59,822 nt of DNA from Oligoflexus sp. (GTDB lineage: Bacteria; Bdellovibrionota_B; Oligoflexia; Oligoflexales; Oligoflexaceae), in NCBI RefSeq assembly GCF_035712445.1, contig NZ_DASTAT010000139.1, positions 1 through 59,822 on the forward strand. The letters run 5' to 3'. Shown here in pieces: positions 42,510-50,976 of this stretch. The first letter of the stretch is position 1. Every line of letters starts with the position of its first letter. A model generated the notes under the pieces. That model was given only the letters and a program-made list of their open reading frames with translations. It did not search any database and was not told the origin of the DNA. Made by a program: the position numbers and the translations under genes.

Positions 42510-43367
42510 TCACGACCTTGTAAAGATCTCCCGATACCGATGGCAGTAGGGGATATCACCTTTGCTTTCGTAATAATGCTGGTGATAATCCTCGGCTGGC
42601 CAGAACTTGACGCGCGGCTTCAAAGCCGTCGCCACTTTCATGCCCTTGGCTTTCAGCTGACCAATCAAATCCTCGGCCAACTTTTTTTCTTCATCATTTT
42701 CATAGAACAGCACCGATAAATACTGGGGACCGATATCAGGGCCCTGCCCATCCGTCTGCGAAAAATCGTGGGTTTCGAAAAACACCCGCAGAATTTCCGC
42801 AAGGTCCACCTGCACCGGATCGTAGGTCACTTCCGTGGCTTCGACATGCCCCGTCGTCCCCGTGCATACCTGTTTGTAGCTCGGATTGTCCACATGCCCG
42901 CCGGTATACCCGACCACGGTCTTTAATACGCCCGGTATGCGTCCCAGATAGTATTCCGTCCCCCAAAAGCAGCCCGACGCCAGCACCACGGTGCGCACGC
43001 CCGGAACTTTGGTCGGTTGGAATTCCAAGGAGACGCTATTCACGCAGTGACGGGTATTTTTTGCGGTAAAGCGCTCGCCTTTGAAGACATGGCCAAGGTG
43101 AGCCCCACAGTTTTTACAGAGAATCTCGGTCCGCGACCCATCGGCGTCGGTCTTGCGTTCCACGGCGCCAGGAATTTCATCATCAAAGCTCGGCCAACCG
43201 CATTCGGAATGGAACTTGTCTTCGCTGCGATACAGCGCCGTTCCACATTTTTTACAGTGATAAACGCCAGGTGCTGTGGTGTTGACGTAAAGCCCCGTAA
43301 AGGGACGCTCGGTACCTTTTTGTTCCATCACCCAACTTTCGAAGGGTGTTAGTTGCCTTTGTGACAT
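42510..43367 (-). CDS. msrBA: Fused methionine sulfoxide reductase MsrB-MsrA
   Basis: 285 residues. The N-terminal MsrB has two CxxC zinc pairs (CKKC, CKNC) and the catalytic Cys in RHCVNS; MsrA follows with GCFWGTEYY (catalytic Cys) and GYTGGHVDNPSY, ending with YHQHYY. It reduces both R and S methionine sulfoxides in oxidised proteins. The order B-then-A is one of the two known fusion orders. The start at 43367 (MSQRQLTPFESW) has AAGG eight bases upstream and no signal peptide, so it is cytoplasmic; the frame extends to 43511 without a plausible start. Confidence 0.93.
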   Translation of the reverse strand: MSQRQLTPFESWVMEQKGTERPFTGLYVNTTAPGVYHCKKCGTALYRSEDKFHSECGWPSFDDEIPGAVERKTDADGSRTEILCKNCGAHLGHVFKGERFTAKNTRHCVNSVSLEFQPTKVPGVRTVVLASGCFWGTEYYLGRIPGVLKTVVGYTGGHVDNPSYKQVCTGTTGHVEATEVTYDPVQVDLAEILRVFFETHDFSQTDGQGPDIGPQYLSVLFYENDEEKKLAEDLIGQLKAKGMKVATALKPRVKFWPAEDYHQHYYESKGDIPYCHRYREIFTRS

Positions 43368-43492
43368 AATATGCCTTGCTGAGTGGGGTGAAACTGCGAA
43401 GAATCGCCTAAATTCTACTCTGAAATACAAACAAAAAAATCCTAGTTCTTGTGTAAACTTTTCGCAAGAGCGGCGGGTAAGCAACATTACAG

Positions 43493-43521
43493 TTGGAGCG
43501 AAAGCTAACAAAGGTTATGTA
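43493..43521 (+). promoter_or_regulatory. Candidate promoter of fabA operon
   Basis: TTGGAG (43493-43498) and TATGTA (43516-43521) are separated by 17 bases, about 35 bases before the fabA start. Pattern match only. Confidence 0.35.
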
Positions 43522-43557
43522 AGAGGATGAGTCCCAACAATCGAAGGAAGTTTCTCA

Positions 43558-44148
43558 ATGCTTTACGCAGAATTTCTAGAGCGCAGCTCTTTTAACAAGC
43601 AGGAATTGATCGCCCATGCCAATGGCCTGCTTGTGGAAGATACTCCAATACCCGAGTTTGGCCGCATTCCCGCGCCTCCCTTCCTGATGTTCGATCGCAT
43701 TATCGAATTGAAGCGCAATGGCTCCACCGGCTCCATCATTGCCGAGCAGGATGTCCAACTCGACGCTTGGTATTTCCAATGCCACTTCAAAGGCGATCCT
43801 GTACAGCCGGGCTGTCTTGGCCTCGATGCGGTATGGCAACTCGTGGGTTTCTACTGCTTTGCCAATGGCGGCCTTGGCAGCGGTCGCGCGCTGGGCTGCG
43901 AGAGCGTGGAATTCCTGGGCCAGATTCGTCCGCATGACAAGGTTGTGCGTTATGAAGTGAACATTCGCCGTCTTTCCATTCTGAAGGGCAAAGGCGCGGC
44001 TATCGCCGTCGGTGATGCGCGCGTCCTGGTGGATGATCAACCGATTTATAATATCAAAGGCGCCCGTGTCGGCAGCTTCACCGGTATCAATTATCCCGAC
44101 TATCCGCTGCCATCAGCCAACTCGCGCGGCGGTATCCTGGTTCGATAA
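43558..44148 (+). CDS. fabA: 3-hydroxydecanoyl-ACP dehydratase/isomerase FabA
   Basis: 196 residues. FQCHFKGDPVQPGCLGLDAVWQL is the FabA active-site segment, with the catalytic His and the Asp about 14 residues later. PPFLMFDRI near the N-terminus also fits. FabA dehydrates 3-hydroxyacyl-ACP and isomerises trans-2 to cis-3 decenoyl-ACP, starting unsaturated fatty-acid synthesis. At about 195 residues it is some 25 longer than E. coli FabA, with extensions at both ends. GAAGGAAG precedes the ATG. It heads a three-gene operon with a hotdog protein and a ketoacyl synthase. Confidence 0.93.
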   Translation: MLYAEFLERSSFNKQELIAHANGLLVEDTPIPEFGRIPAPPFLMFDRIIELKRNGSTGSIIAEQDVQLDAWYFQCHFKGDPVQPGCLGLDAVWQLVGFYCFANGGLGSGRALGCESVEFLGQIRPHDKVVRYEVNIRRLSILKGKGAAIAVGDARVLVDDQPIYNIKGARVGSFTGINYPDYPLPSANSRGGILVR

Positions 44149-44162
44149 GAGGAGTGTCCGGC

Positions 44163-44618
44163 ATGACGGTTGACATCAAAGCATCCATTCTCGAAATGGT
44201 GCCCCAGCAGTATCCTTTTCGTTTCCTCGATCGCATCGTGGATCTCGACGCGCAGACGATCATCGGAGAATATACCTTCGACCCGAACCTGCCCTTCTAT
44301 CAAAAGGAACGCGAGGTCCCTGAAACCATTCTGATCGAAACCGTGGCGCAAACCGTGGTCGTGGCCATGGGCCTGCATCTCATCGACATCGATGCCAAAA
44401 GCGGCAAGGGCCTGAATCCGGCGGAATACGTAACTCTTTTCACCGATGTGGAGATGGAATTCTTCAAACCTGTGCATGCCGGTGAAAAAGTGCGCGTGCA
44501 CGGCGAAAAGCAAAGCTGGCGTTTCCGCAAGATTCGGTCGAAAGCGGAACTTTATAACGAGCAGGGTGAACTGATCGCTCGGGGCACCCTGTCCGGTATG
44601 GGAGTGAAAAAGCAATGA
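44163..44618 (+). CDS. FabZ-like hotdog protein lacking the catalytic histidine
   Basis: 151 residues with the FabZ opening ILEMVPQQYPFRFLDRIVDLD. In FabZ the active site is HFPGxPxxPGVLxxEAMAQ; here the region reads LPFYQKEREVPETILIETVAQ, which keeps the Glu (IETVAQ) but has no His at the catalytic position. It may be a non-catalytic partner, a thioesterase-like variant, or use another residue. The ATG at 44163 has AGGAG eight bases upstream; GTG 44154 is less likely. It overlaps the ketoacyl synthase gene by 4 bases. Confidence 0.82.
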   Translation: MTVDIKASILEMVPQQYPFRFLDRIVDLDAQTIIGEYTFDPNLPFYQKEREVPETILIETVAQTVVVAMGLHLIDIDAKSGKGLNPAEYVTLFTDVEMEFFKPVHAGEKVRVHGEKQSWRFRKIRSKAELYNEQGELIARGTLSGMGVKKQ

Positions 44619-45892
44619 GTACAAGACGCGTTGTCGTTACAGGTATGGGCGTCGTGGCCCCCAATGGTCATGGTCTGGCGACCTTCAGCCAGGCTCTGCG
44701 CCAGGGTCAATCCGGTCTGCGTCATCAGCCGGAACTTGAGCAGCTCAAATTCGGCTGCCAGGTCGCGGGCGTTCCTCAGAACATTGATAGTGTGAAGACA
44801 TCCTACTTCAGCCCGGATGAGCTTTTGGCCATGAACACCGCCATGACCTTCGCCTGCATCGCCGGCGTGGATGCATGGAAGGATGCGGGCCTGCCCCTGC
44901 CGGAATTCGGTTCCGATCATGTGAACGAGGAAACCGGCGCCATCATCGGCACGGGCATCGGCGGGGTCGATACCCTTTCGGAAAAAGTGATTCCCCAGGC
45001 CAGCGCCGGTAACGTCAGGCGCCTCGGCAGTACCATTATTGAGCAGATCATGGCCAGCTCAGTGAGCGCCCGTTTCGGTGGGCTCTTCGCTTTGGGCAAT
45101 CAGGTCACGACCAATAGCAGCGCCTGCAGCACGGGCACTGAGGCCCTTATCATGGGCGTGCAGCGCATTCGCGATGGCCTGGCCGAGCGTATGATGGTCG
45201 GCGGCGCGGAAGGTGCGCATCCTTATATTTGGGCTGGTTTTGATGCCATGCGCGTTTTGAACCGTAACAGCAACGATAATCCCGCGGCAGCCTCGCGACC
45301 ACTCAGCGCCACAGCCAAAGGCTTCATTCCCGGCAGCGGCGGCGGCGTTTTGGTCGTTGAATCCCTGGAATCCGCCGAAGCCCGCGGCGCGCGGATCTAT
45401 GCTGAAGTTTTGGGCGCCTCCATCAACTGCGGCGGTATGCGTCGGGGTGGAAGCATGACAGCCCCAAGCCCCTACAGCGTGCGCCGTTGTATTCGCGATG
45501 CGCTGATGAATGCAGGTATACAGTCCGAGGAACTCGATTATATCAACGGTCACCTCACGGCCACCGGCGCTGATCCTTTGGAAGTCGGCAACTGGCTGTC
45601 GGCCCTTGAATTACCCGCGGAAAAATTCCCACTGATCAACTCGACCAAGTCCATGATCGGTCATGCTCTGGGCGCGGCCGGGGCGATTGAGTGTATTGCC
45701 ACAGTCCTTCAGATGCATGAAGGCTTTGTTCATCCTTCGCTCAATAGCGAGGATCTGCATCCTGATATCGTGAAGATTGCCGCGAGCATTCCGCACGAGG
45801 CCAAAAACAAGGCCATTCAGGTGGCTGCCAAGTCCAGCTTCGGTTTTGGTGACGTCAATAGCTGCGTTGTTTTCAGAAAATGGGCCTACTGA
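44615..45892 (+). CDS. Beta-ketoacyl-ACP synthase, FabF/FabB-like, with variant His loop
   Basis: 425 residues with a thiolase fold. The nucleophile Cys is in TNSSACSTGTEA, the second His and the Lys in NSTKSMIGHALGAAG, and the glycine-rich tail is SSFGFGDVN. The first His loop, usually NAHGTSTPLND, reads INGHLTATGADP, so the His is kept but its neighbours differ. It would elongate acyl-ACP with malonyl-ACP. Coupled to the hotdog gene and downstream of fabA, it is probably the elongating partner of this pathway, analogous to FabB. Confidence 0.88.
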   Translation: MSTRRVVVTGMGVVAPNGHGLATFSQALRQGQSGLRHQPELEQLKFGCQVAGVPQNIDSVKTSYFSPDELLAMNTAMTFACIAGVDAWKDAGLPLPEFGSDHVNEETGAIIGTGIGGVDTLSEKVIPQASAGNVRRLGSTIIEQIMASSVSARFGGLFALGNQVTTNSSACSTGTEALIMGVQRIRDGLAERMMVGGAEGAHPYIWAGFDAMRVLNRNSNDNPAAASRPLSATAKGFIPGSGGGVLVVESLESAEARGARIYAEVLGASINCGGMRRGGSMTAPSPYSVRRCIRDALMNAGIQSEELDYINGHLTATGADPLEVGNWLSALELPAEKFPLINSTKSMIGHALGAAGAIECIATVLQMHEGFVHPSLNSEDLHPDIVKIAASIPHEAKNKAIQVAAKSSFGFGDVNSCVVFRKWAY

Positions 45893-45975
45893 TCCTTTGA
45901 AACCCTGCAGGGGAGGCGCTCACCCGAGCCCTCTCCATGCCAGGATATCCTTTAGATCCCACCTTGCCTTGTCCT

Positions 45976-46014
45976 GGCTGATTGCGGTAAATCCGTACAA
46001 GAACAGAATCAGCC
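45976..46014. promoter_or_regulatory. Inverted repeat before tolC-type gene, possible operator
   Basis: GGCTGATT (45976-45983) and AATCAGCC (46007-46014) are perfect inverted copies 23 bases apart, flanking CGG-TAAAT-CCG. They lie 16 bases before the efflux operon start. A repressor site is plausible but unproven. Confidence 0.4.
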
Positions 46015-46029
46015 CAGAAAGACATCCCG

Positions 46030-47367
46030 ATGGAATATGTGATTACTCCCAGGCTTCGAACCCAGGTTTACCATGGTCTCAGCCTCTTGCTCTTCCTCAG
46101 CGGCGTTCTTATTCCCTTCTCATCTTTGCATGCAGCCCCAAGTTTGCTGACATGGCAAGCCGCGGTAAGCGAGGCCAGTCGCAACAATGCCGAACTCAAA
46201 GCCGCTCAGGAAAATCTGCAGTCTGCCAATGCCAATGTGCAGGTCGCTCGGGCCGGTTATCTGCCAGAGGTGAGCGCAAGCTTTACAGCAGGCGTGAACG
46301 GCAGCGACGCGAGCGCGGGAAATTCCCGGCCTTCGAGTTACTCCGAACTGCAGGCGCGCACCCAGGACATCTATGGCGCTTCGATTCAAGCGAGTGAAAC
46401 CATCTTCGATGGCTTTGCCACGCAGTCGCGCGTGAGTCAGGCTCAGGCCCGCGTTCAGGAAGCCGAGCAGCAGATCCGGATTCTGAAGGCGCGCCTTTCC
46501 TATGATCTGAAAACTTCATACTCGGGCATGATGCAGGCGCAGCGTTCCCTTCGTCTTTATCAGGATATCATCAAGCGTCGTGAAGAAAACCTGAGGCTGG
46601 TCGAACTCCGCTTCGCGGGAGGCCAGGAAAATAAGGGCGCTGTCAGGCTTTCTGAAGCCTATCTCCGCCAGGCGCGCTTTGAAGAGATGCAGGCGCGCGA
46701 TAATCTGAACGTGGCGCGTTCACGTTTGAACAAGGTCCTCGGCCGAGGGGATGACAGCAGCTATGAACTGCGCAATGACGTTCCCATCGGCGAAATTCCC
46801 GGTCTTGTCGATTTCACCGCGCTGGCCCGCAACACGCCTGACTTTCGCTTGAGCGTGGCCCAGGAGCAGACCGCCACGGCCGATCTCTCCCTTTCGCGGG
46901 CCGGATTTTATCCGCAGCTCGGTGTGAAAGGCAGCATCGGTCGGCAGGATGAGCAGTTCTTTCCCGAAAATCAAAGCTGGTCGCTCAGCCTCGTCCTGAC
47001 CGTTCCCCTCTTTTCCGGCGGCAGTGATTACTATGCGCGGCAGGGTGCGATCAATCGTCTCACGGCTGCGAGCCTTACGCGTGAAAATGCCGAGCGCGAT
47101 ATCGTGGCCCGTCTGCGCCAGGCGCACGTCAACCTTTTGGAATCGTCGGAGCGATTGAAGGTGGATGAGAGCTTCCAGGAAGCCGTCACGCTGCGGGCGG
47201 AAATCGCGCGCAGTAAATATAACAATGGCCTGACAACCTTTGACGACTGGGATCTGATTGAAAGTGATCTGATCAATCGGCAGCGCGCGGTGCTATCCAG
47301 TCAAGGCAATCGAGTGATCGCGGAAGCCGCATGGGAACAAGCGCAGGGAAGAGGAGCACTGCAGTGA
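46030..47367 (+). CDS. TolC-family outer-membrane efflux channel
   Basis: 445 residues with a signal peptide (GLSLLLFLSGVLIPFSSLHA). Two repeated helical hairpin halves are visible: LTWQAAVSEASRNNAELKAA starts the first and FTALARNTPDFRLSVAQEQ the second. Each is followed by beta strands with GYLPEVSASF or GFYPQLGVKG, the typical outer-membrane factor pattern. It forms the trimeric exit duct for the MacAB-like pump encoded next. Its stop overlaps the MacA GTG start (GTGA). Confidence 0.9.
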   Translation: MEYVITPRLRTQVYHGLSLLLFLSGVLIPFSSLHAAPSLLTWQAAVSEASRNNAELKAAQENLQSANANVQVARAGYLPEVSASFTAGVNGSDASAGNSRPSSYSELQARTQDIYGASIQASETIFDGFATQSRVSQAQARVQEAEQQIRILKARLSYDLKTSYSGMMQAQRSLRLYQDIIKRREENLRLVELRFAGGQENKGAVRLSEAYLRQARFEEMQARDNLNVARSRLNKVLGRGDDSSYELRNDVPIGEIPGLVDFTALARNTPDFRLSVAQEQTATADLSLSRAGFYPQLGVKGSIGRQDEQFFPENQSWSLSLVLTVPLFSGGSDYYARQGAINRLTAASLTRENAERDIVARLRQAHVNLLESSERLKVDESFQEAVTLRAEIARSKYNNGLTTFDDWDLIESDLINRQRAVLSSQGNRVIAEAAWEQAQGRGALQ

Positions 47368-48362
47368 GTCAAGCGAAGTCGAAATCCCGTCTGAAAATTT
47401 GGATTATCCTGGGCGTCGTCCTGATTCTTGCGGGCGGAGGCTATTATTACTATAAGAAAAAGAAGAGCGTTCCCACCGCAAGCTATACCGAAGCCCAGGT
47501 CACGCGCGAGGACCTGCAGATCACGATCCTCAGCACCGGCATCGTGCAGCCGGAAAACCGTTTGGAGATCAAACCGCCGATCGCCGGTCGCGTGGAAGAG
47601 GTTTTGGTGGCCGAAGGCCAGGACGTGAAAAAAGGCCAGATCCTCGCCTGGATGAGTTCGACCGAACGCGCGGCGCTTTTGGATGCGGCGCGGGCCAAAG
47701 GCGCGGCCGAGGTGAAACGCTGGGAGGAACTCTATCGACCGACGCCGATCATGGCTCCGATCAATGGCACCATCATCCTGCGCAATGTGGAGGCGGGTCA
47801 GACCTTCTCGAATGCGGACTCCGTTTTCTCGATGTCGAATCGTTTGACGATCAAGGCCCAGGTGGATGAAACCGACCTTGCTCAAATCAAGAAGGGCCAG
47901 ACCACCAACGTCGTGCTCGATGCCTATCCCAAGGAAAAAATTCCCGGCAAAGTGGAAAAGCTCGCCTATGATGCGAAGACCGTGAATAACGTGACGACCT
48001 ATACCGTCGATATTCTGCCGGATAATACCCCTGATTTCATGCGCAGCGGGATGACCGCGAACGTCACCTTCCTCGTCTCGGAAAAACCCCAGGCCCTCAC
48101 CATCCCCAGTGAAGCCATACGATTCGTGGACGGCAAGCCTTCCGTGCTCCTGCCCAATCCCAAGGATAAAAAGAAACCGATCGAGCATCCGATCAAAATC
48201 GGTGTGAACGATGGCAAGCGCACCGAGGTCCTGGAGGGTCTGGAAGAAGGCGCCACGATCCTGATCGCCGATATTTCGATGGGAAGCAACGCCGCTGGCG
48301 GCAACCCCTTCATGCCGATGGGCCGTCCGCGTGGAAGCAGCGGCAACAGAGGAGGCCGGTAA
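47364..48362 (+). CDS. macA: MacA-like periplasmic adaptor protein
   Basis: 332 residues. One N-terminal membrane helix (IWIILGVVLILAGGGYYYY) is followed by the lipoyl half-motif PPIAGRVEEVLVAEGQDVKKGQILAW, its return half (PIMAPINGTIILRNVEAGQTF), and beta-barrel and membrane-proximal domains (VDETDLAQIKKGQ). The helical hairpin is very short, about 30 residues, compared with E. coli MacA. The tail is Gly/Arg-rich. The GTG at 47364 has AGAGGAG upstream and overlaps the TolC stop. Confidence 0.85.
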   Translation: MSQAKSKSRLKIWIILGVVLILAGGGYYYYKKKKSVPTASYTEAQVTREDLQITILSTGIVQPENRLEIKPPIAGRVEEVLVAEGQDVKKGQILAWMSSTERAALLDAARAKGAAEVKRWEELYRPTPIMAPINGTIILRNVEAGQTFSNADSVFSMSNRLTIKAQVDETDLAQIKKGQTTNVVLDAYPKEKIPGKVEKLAYDAKTVNNVTTYTVDILPDNTPDFMRSGMTANVTFLVSEKPQALTIPSEAIRFVDGKPSVLLPNPKDKKKPIEHPIKIGVNDGKRTEVLEGLEEGATILIADISMGSNAAGGNPFMPMGRPRGSSGNRGGR

Positions 48363-48366
48363 ACGC

Positions 48367-50322
48367 ATGCTCGAACTGCGAAACGTCAACAAAAGTTACC
48401 GCATGGGCGATAGCGTGGTCTATGCGCTGCGCAATGTTTCGGTCACGGTCGAGAATGGTGACTTCGTCGCCATCATGGGCCCCTCCGGTTCCGGCAAGTC
48501 GACCCTGATGCACATCATGGGTCTTTTGGATGTGCCGGAGTCGGGATCCTATCTGGTCAACGGTCGTGAGGTTTCGCAGCTGGACGAGGATGATCTGGCT
48601 GTTCTCCGCAGGAAAGTGCTGGGCTTCATCTTTCAGCAGTTCAATCTTCTGCCGCGCATGACCGCTGCGCAGAACGTGGCGCTTCCGCTGTTTTATTCCG
48701 AAGGGAAATTGACCGCGGAAAAAGCCCACGAGGTGCTCGAAGCCGTGGGTCTTGGCACCCGCATGGAACATCGACCCAACGAACTCTCGGGGGGCCAGCA
48801 GCAGCGCGTGGCCATTGCCCGGTCCATGATCAACAAGCCTTTGATGGTGCTCGCCGATGAACCGACGGGAAACCTGGATTCGCGCAGTGAAAAGGAAATC
48901 ATGGCCCTTCTGCGCAGCATGAACGAGCAGGGCATCACCGTGATCATGGTGACTCATGAAGACGAGATCGGTCAGCAGGCGCGGCGCCTCATCCGCATGC
49001 GCGATGGCGAGATCCAATCGGATGAAAGGCTCGCGCCCCTTCCCACGGTGAAAAATCCCCCGAGCCTGAGTGAAGCCGATACCCAGGGCGGCTCAGGCCT
49101 GGGCCACATCTGGCAGCATTTCGTGCAGGGCATCAAGACCCTCGCGGCCAACAAGGTGCGCACCAGTCTTTCCATGCTCGGCATCATGATCGGCGTCGCG
49201 GCCGTGGTTGCGATGCTGGCCTTGGGAAAAGGCGCGCAATCCGCGATTGAAAATCAGCTGTCATCTTTAGGTTCGAATCTTCTCGTGCTGCGCTCCGGCG
49301 CCTCGCGCGGACCGGGTGGTGCGATGTCCGAGGCCGGTGCCGTCACGCGCTTCACGGTCGAGGATGCGGAACTCATTCAAAAGCGCGTGCCCGGCGTGAA
49401 TGTTGCGACGGCCAACGTCAATAGTCGCGGCCAGGTCACCTTCGGCAATAAGAACTGGTCCACGACGCTGACCGGCTGCTCGGAATCCTATGCGCGCATG
49501 CATGCGATGGTGCCCGATGTCGGGCGCTTTTTCACGGAAGAGGAGAATCAGCAAAGGGCCCGCGTCGCCGTCATCGGCCGAACGCTGGTGCGGGAACTCT
49601 TCGGCGGTCAGAATCCGATCGGCGAGATGATCAAGATCAACCGCATCAATTTTCAGGTCATCGGTCTTCTGCCGGAAAAAGGCGCCACGGGTTTTCAGGA
49701 TCAGGATGATCGCATTCTGATTCCAGTGGAAACGGCCATGCATCGCGTCATGGGCAAGGAATATGTCGACTTCATCGAGATCGAGGTCACGAACGCCGAC
49801 CAGATGGACGAAGTCCAGGACCGCACCCAGGAGCTGATGTACGCGCGCAAACGCGTTCCCCCATCCCGGCAGGAGGATGCCTTTACGATTCGCAATATGG
49901 CCGATATTCAGAACGCTCTGAGTGAAAGCACGCGGATCATGACCGTGCTCCTGTCCGTGATCGCGTCCATCTCGCTTTTGGTCGGCGGCATTGGAATCAT
50001 GAACATCATGCTCGTATCAGTCACCGAACGCACGCGTGAGATTGGTCTGCGTAAAGCCATCGGGGCCCGACGCGCGGATATCCTCTGGCAGTTTCTGATC
50101 GAGTCGGTGGTGGTGAGCCTGGTCGGAGGCGTGGCCGGGATTGCTCTGGCTATCCTCATCACAGTGACCCTTTCGGCGGTATCGGGATGGAATACCACGA
50201 TTACGCCTGCGTCCGTGACCCTCGCCTTCGTCTTCTCCGCGGGTGTGGGCATACTCTTCGGCATCTATCCGGCCCGTAAGGCCGCCCGATTGAATCCCAT
50301 AGACGCCCTCCGCTACGAATAG
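48367..50322 (+). CDS. macB: MacB-like ABC exporter (ATPase-permease fusion)
   Basis: 651 residues. The N-terminal ATPase has Walker A GPSGSGKST, signature LSGGQQQR and Walker B VLADEPTGNLDSRS; the C-terminal half is the FtsX/MacB permease with four membrane segments and a large periplasmic loop (SMLGIMIGVAAVVAMLALG to the final ERTREIGLRKAIGA segment). MacB acts as a mechanotransmitter driving substrates from the periplasm through TolC. The ATG at 48367 has GGAGG before it and is 4 bases from the macA stop. Substrates are unknown (macrolides, siderophores, peptides or toxins in relatives). Confidence 0.92.
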   Translation: MLELRNVNKSYRMGDSVVYALRNVSVTVENGDFVAIMGPSGSGKSTLMHIMGLLDVPESGSYLVNGREVSQLDEDDLAVLRRKVLGFIFQQFNLLPRMTAAQNVALPLFYSEGKLTAEKAHEVLEAVGLGTRMEHRPNELSGGQQQRVAIARSMINKPLMVLADEPTGNLDSRSEKEIMALLRSMNEQGITVIMVTHEDEIGQQARRLIRMRDGEIQSDERLAPLPTVKNPPSLSEADTQGGSGLGHIWQHFVQGIKTLAANKVRTSLSMLGIMIGVAAVVAMLALGKGAQSAIENQLSSLGSNLLVLRSGASRGPGGAMSEAGAVTRFTVEDAELIQKRVPGVNVATANVNSRGQVTFGNKNWSTTLTGCSESYARMHAMVPDVGRFFTEEENQQRARVAVIGRTLVRELFGGQNPIGEMIKINRINFQVIGLLPEKGATGFQDQDDRILIPVETAMHRVMGKEYVDFIEIEVTNADQMDEVQDRTQELMYARKRVPPSRQEDAFTIRNMADIQNALSESTRIMTVLLSVIASISLLVGGIGIMNIMLVSVTERTREIGLRKAIGARRADILWQFLIESVVVSLVGGVAGIALAILITVTLSAVSGWNTTITPASVTLAFVFSAGVGILFGIYPARKAARLNPIDALRYE

Positions 50323-50355
50323 CGAAGTTTGGCACATTTTATGGATAATTCCCCT

Positions 50356-50386
50356 GAGGCAGGCTGAATAGGGATTCAGCCGCCTC
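50356..50386 (+). terminator. Strong hairpin after macB
   Basis: GAGGC-A-GGCTGAAT (50356-50369) pairs with ATTCAGCC-GCCTC (50374-50386) around AGGG, a 13-bp stem with one bulged base. The T-poor tail (TTCG) makes it a weak classical terminator, but it probably ends or protects the efflux transcript. Confidence 0.65.
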
Positions 50387-50448
50387 TTCGCGAGGGAATT
50401 CGAGCAGAAGTCCGATGACATCGCGCATCATCCAGCAAAGGACGTATT

Positions 50449-50889
50449 ATGAAAGTCGAATTGAATTGGAAGGAAGGCTTGGCTTTTGATGTGAAAGCCG
50501 GTCTCAACACAGTGTCGATGGATGCCAAAGCGCCTTTGGGACGGGGCAAAGCGCCCTCCCCGAAGGAGCTGGTCGCGGCCGGGCTCGCGGGCTGCACCGC
50601 CATGGATGTGATGGCTTTTATGCGAAAACATAGGCAGGACGTCACCAGTTTTTCGATAGCCACGGACATCCAGACTTCGGACAAGGACGTGCATCCTGCG
50701 GTCTTCACTGCAGCCAAGCTCAACTTCTTTTTGGAAGGAAACGTCGATCCCGCGAAAGCGGTAGAGGCCGTGCAACTTTCACAGACCAAGGAGTGCGGCG
50801 TCAGCGCGATGCTGGTGAAGGCCTTCCCGATCACCTGGGAGGTTTTCGTGAATGGTCAATCCGTAGGCAGCGGCGAGGCTCGTTTCTAA
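50449..50889 (+). CDS. OsmC/Ohr-family peroxide-detoxifying protein
   Basis: 146 residues, family length. The two redox Cys are in AGLAGCTAMDVM and SQTKECGVSAML, placed as in OsmC/YhfA-like proteins, which reduce organic hydroperoxides or act as related thiol proteins. It has no signal peptide, so it is cytoplasmic. It stands alone after the macB hairpin, with the Hpt-REC-hemerythrin gene about 90 bases on. Confidence 0.88.
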   Translation: MKVELNWKEGLAFDVKAGLNTVSMDAKAPLGRGKAPSPKELVAAGLAGCTAMDVMAFMRKHRQDVTSFSIATDIQTSDKDVHPAVFTAAKLNFFLEGNVDPAKAVEAVQLSQTKECGVSAMLVKAFPITWEVFVNGQSVGSGEARF

Positions 50890-50976
50890 AAATAATTCCA
50901 GCGAATAAAACGCACGACAGCGTTGGCGTGTATTTTCCCTCTTTTTGTTCGATAGTGCATTGAGAGGAGGGCATGC

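Noticed and set aside
43368..43557. Riboswitch or lipid-responsive leader before fabA
   Set aside because: The region shows no recognisable aptamer core; an ordinary promoter explains it adequately.
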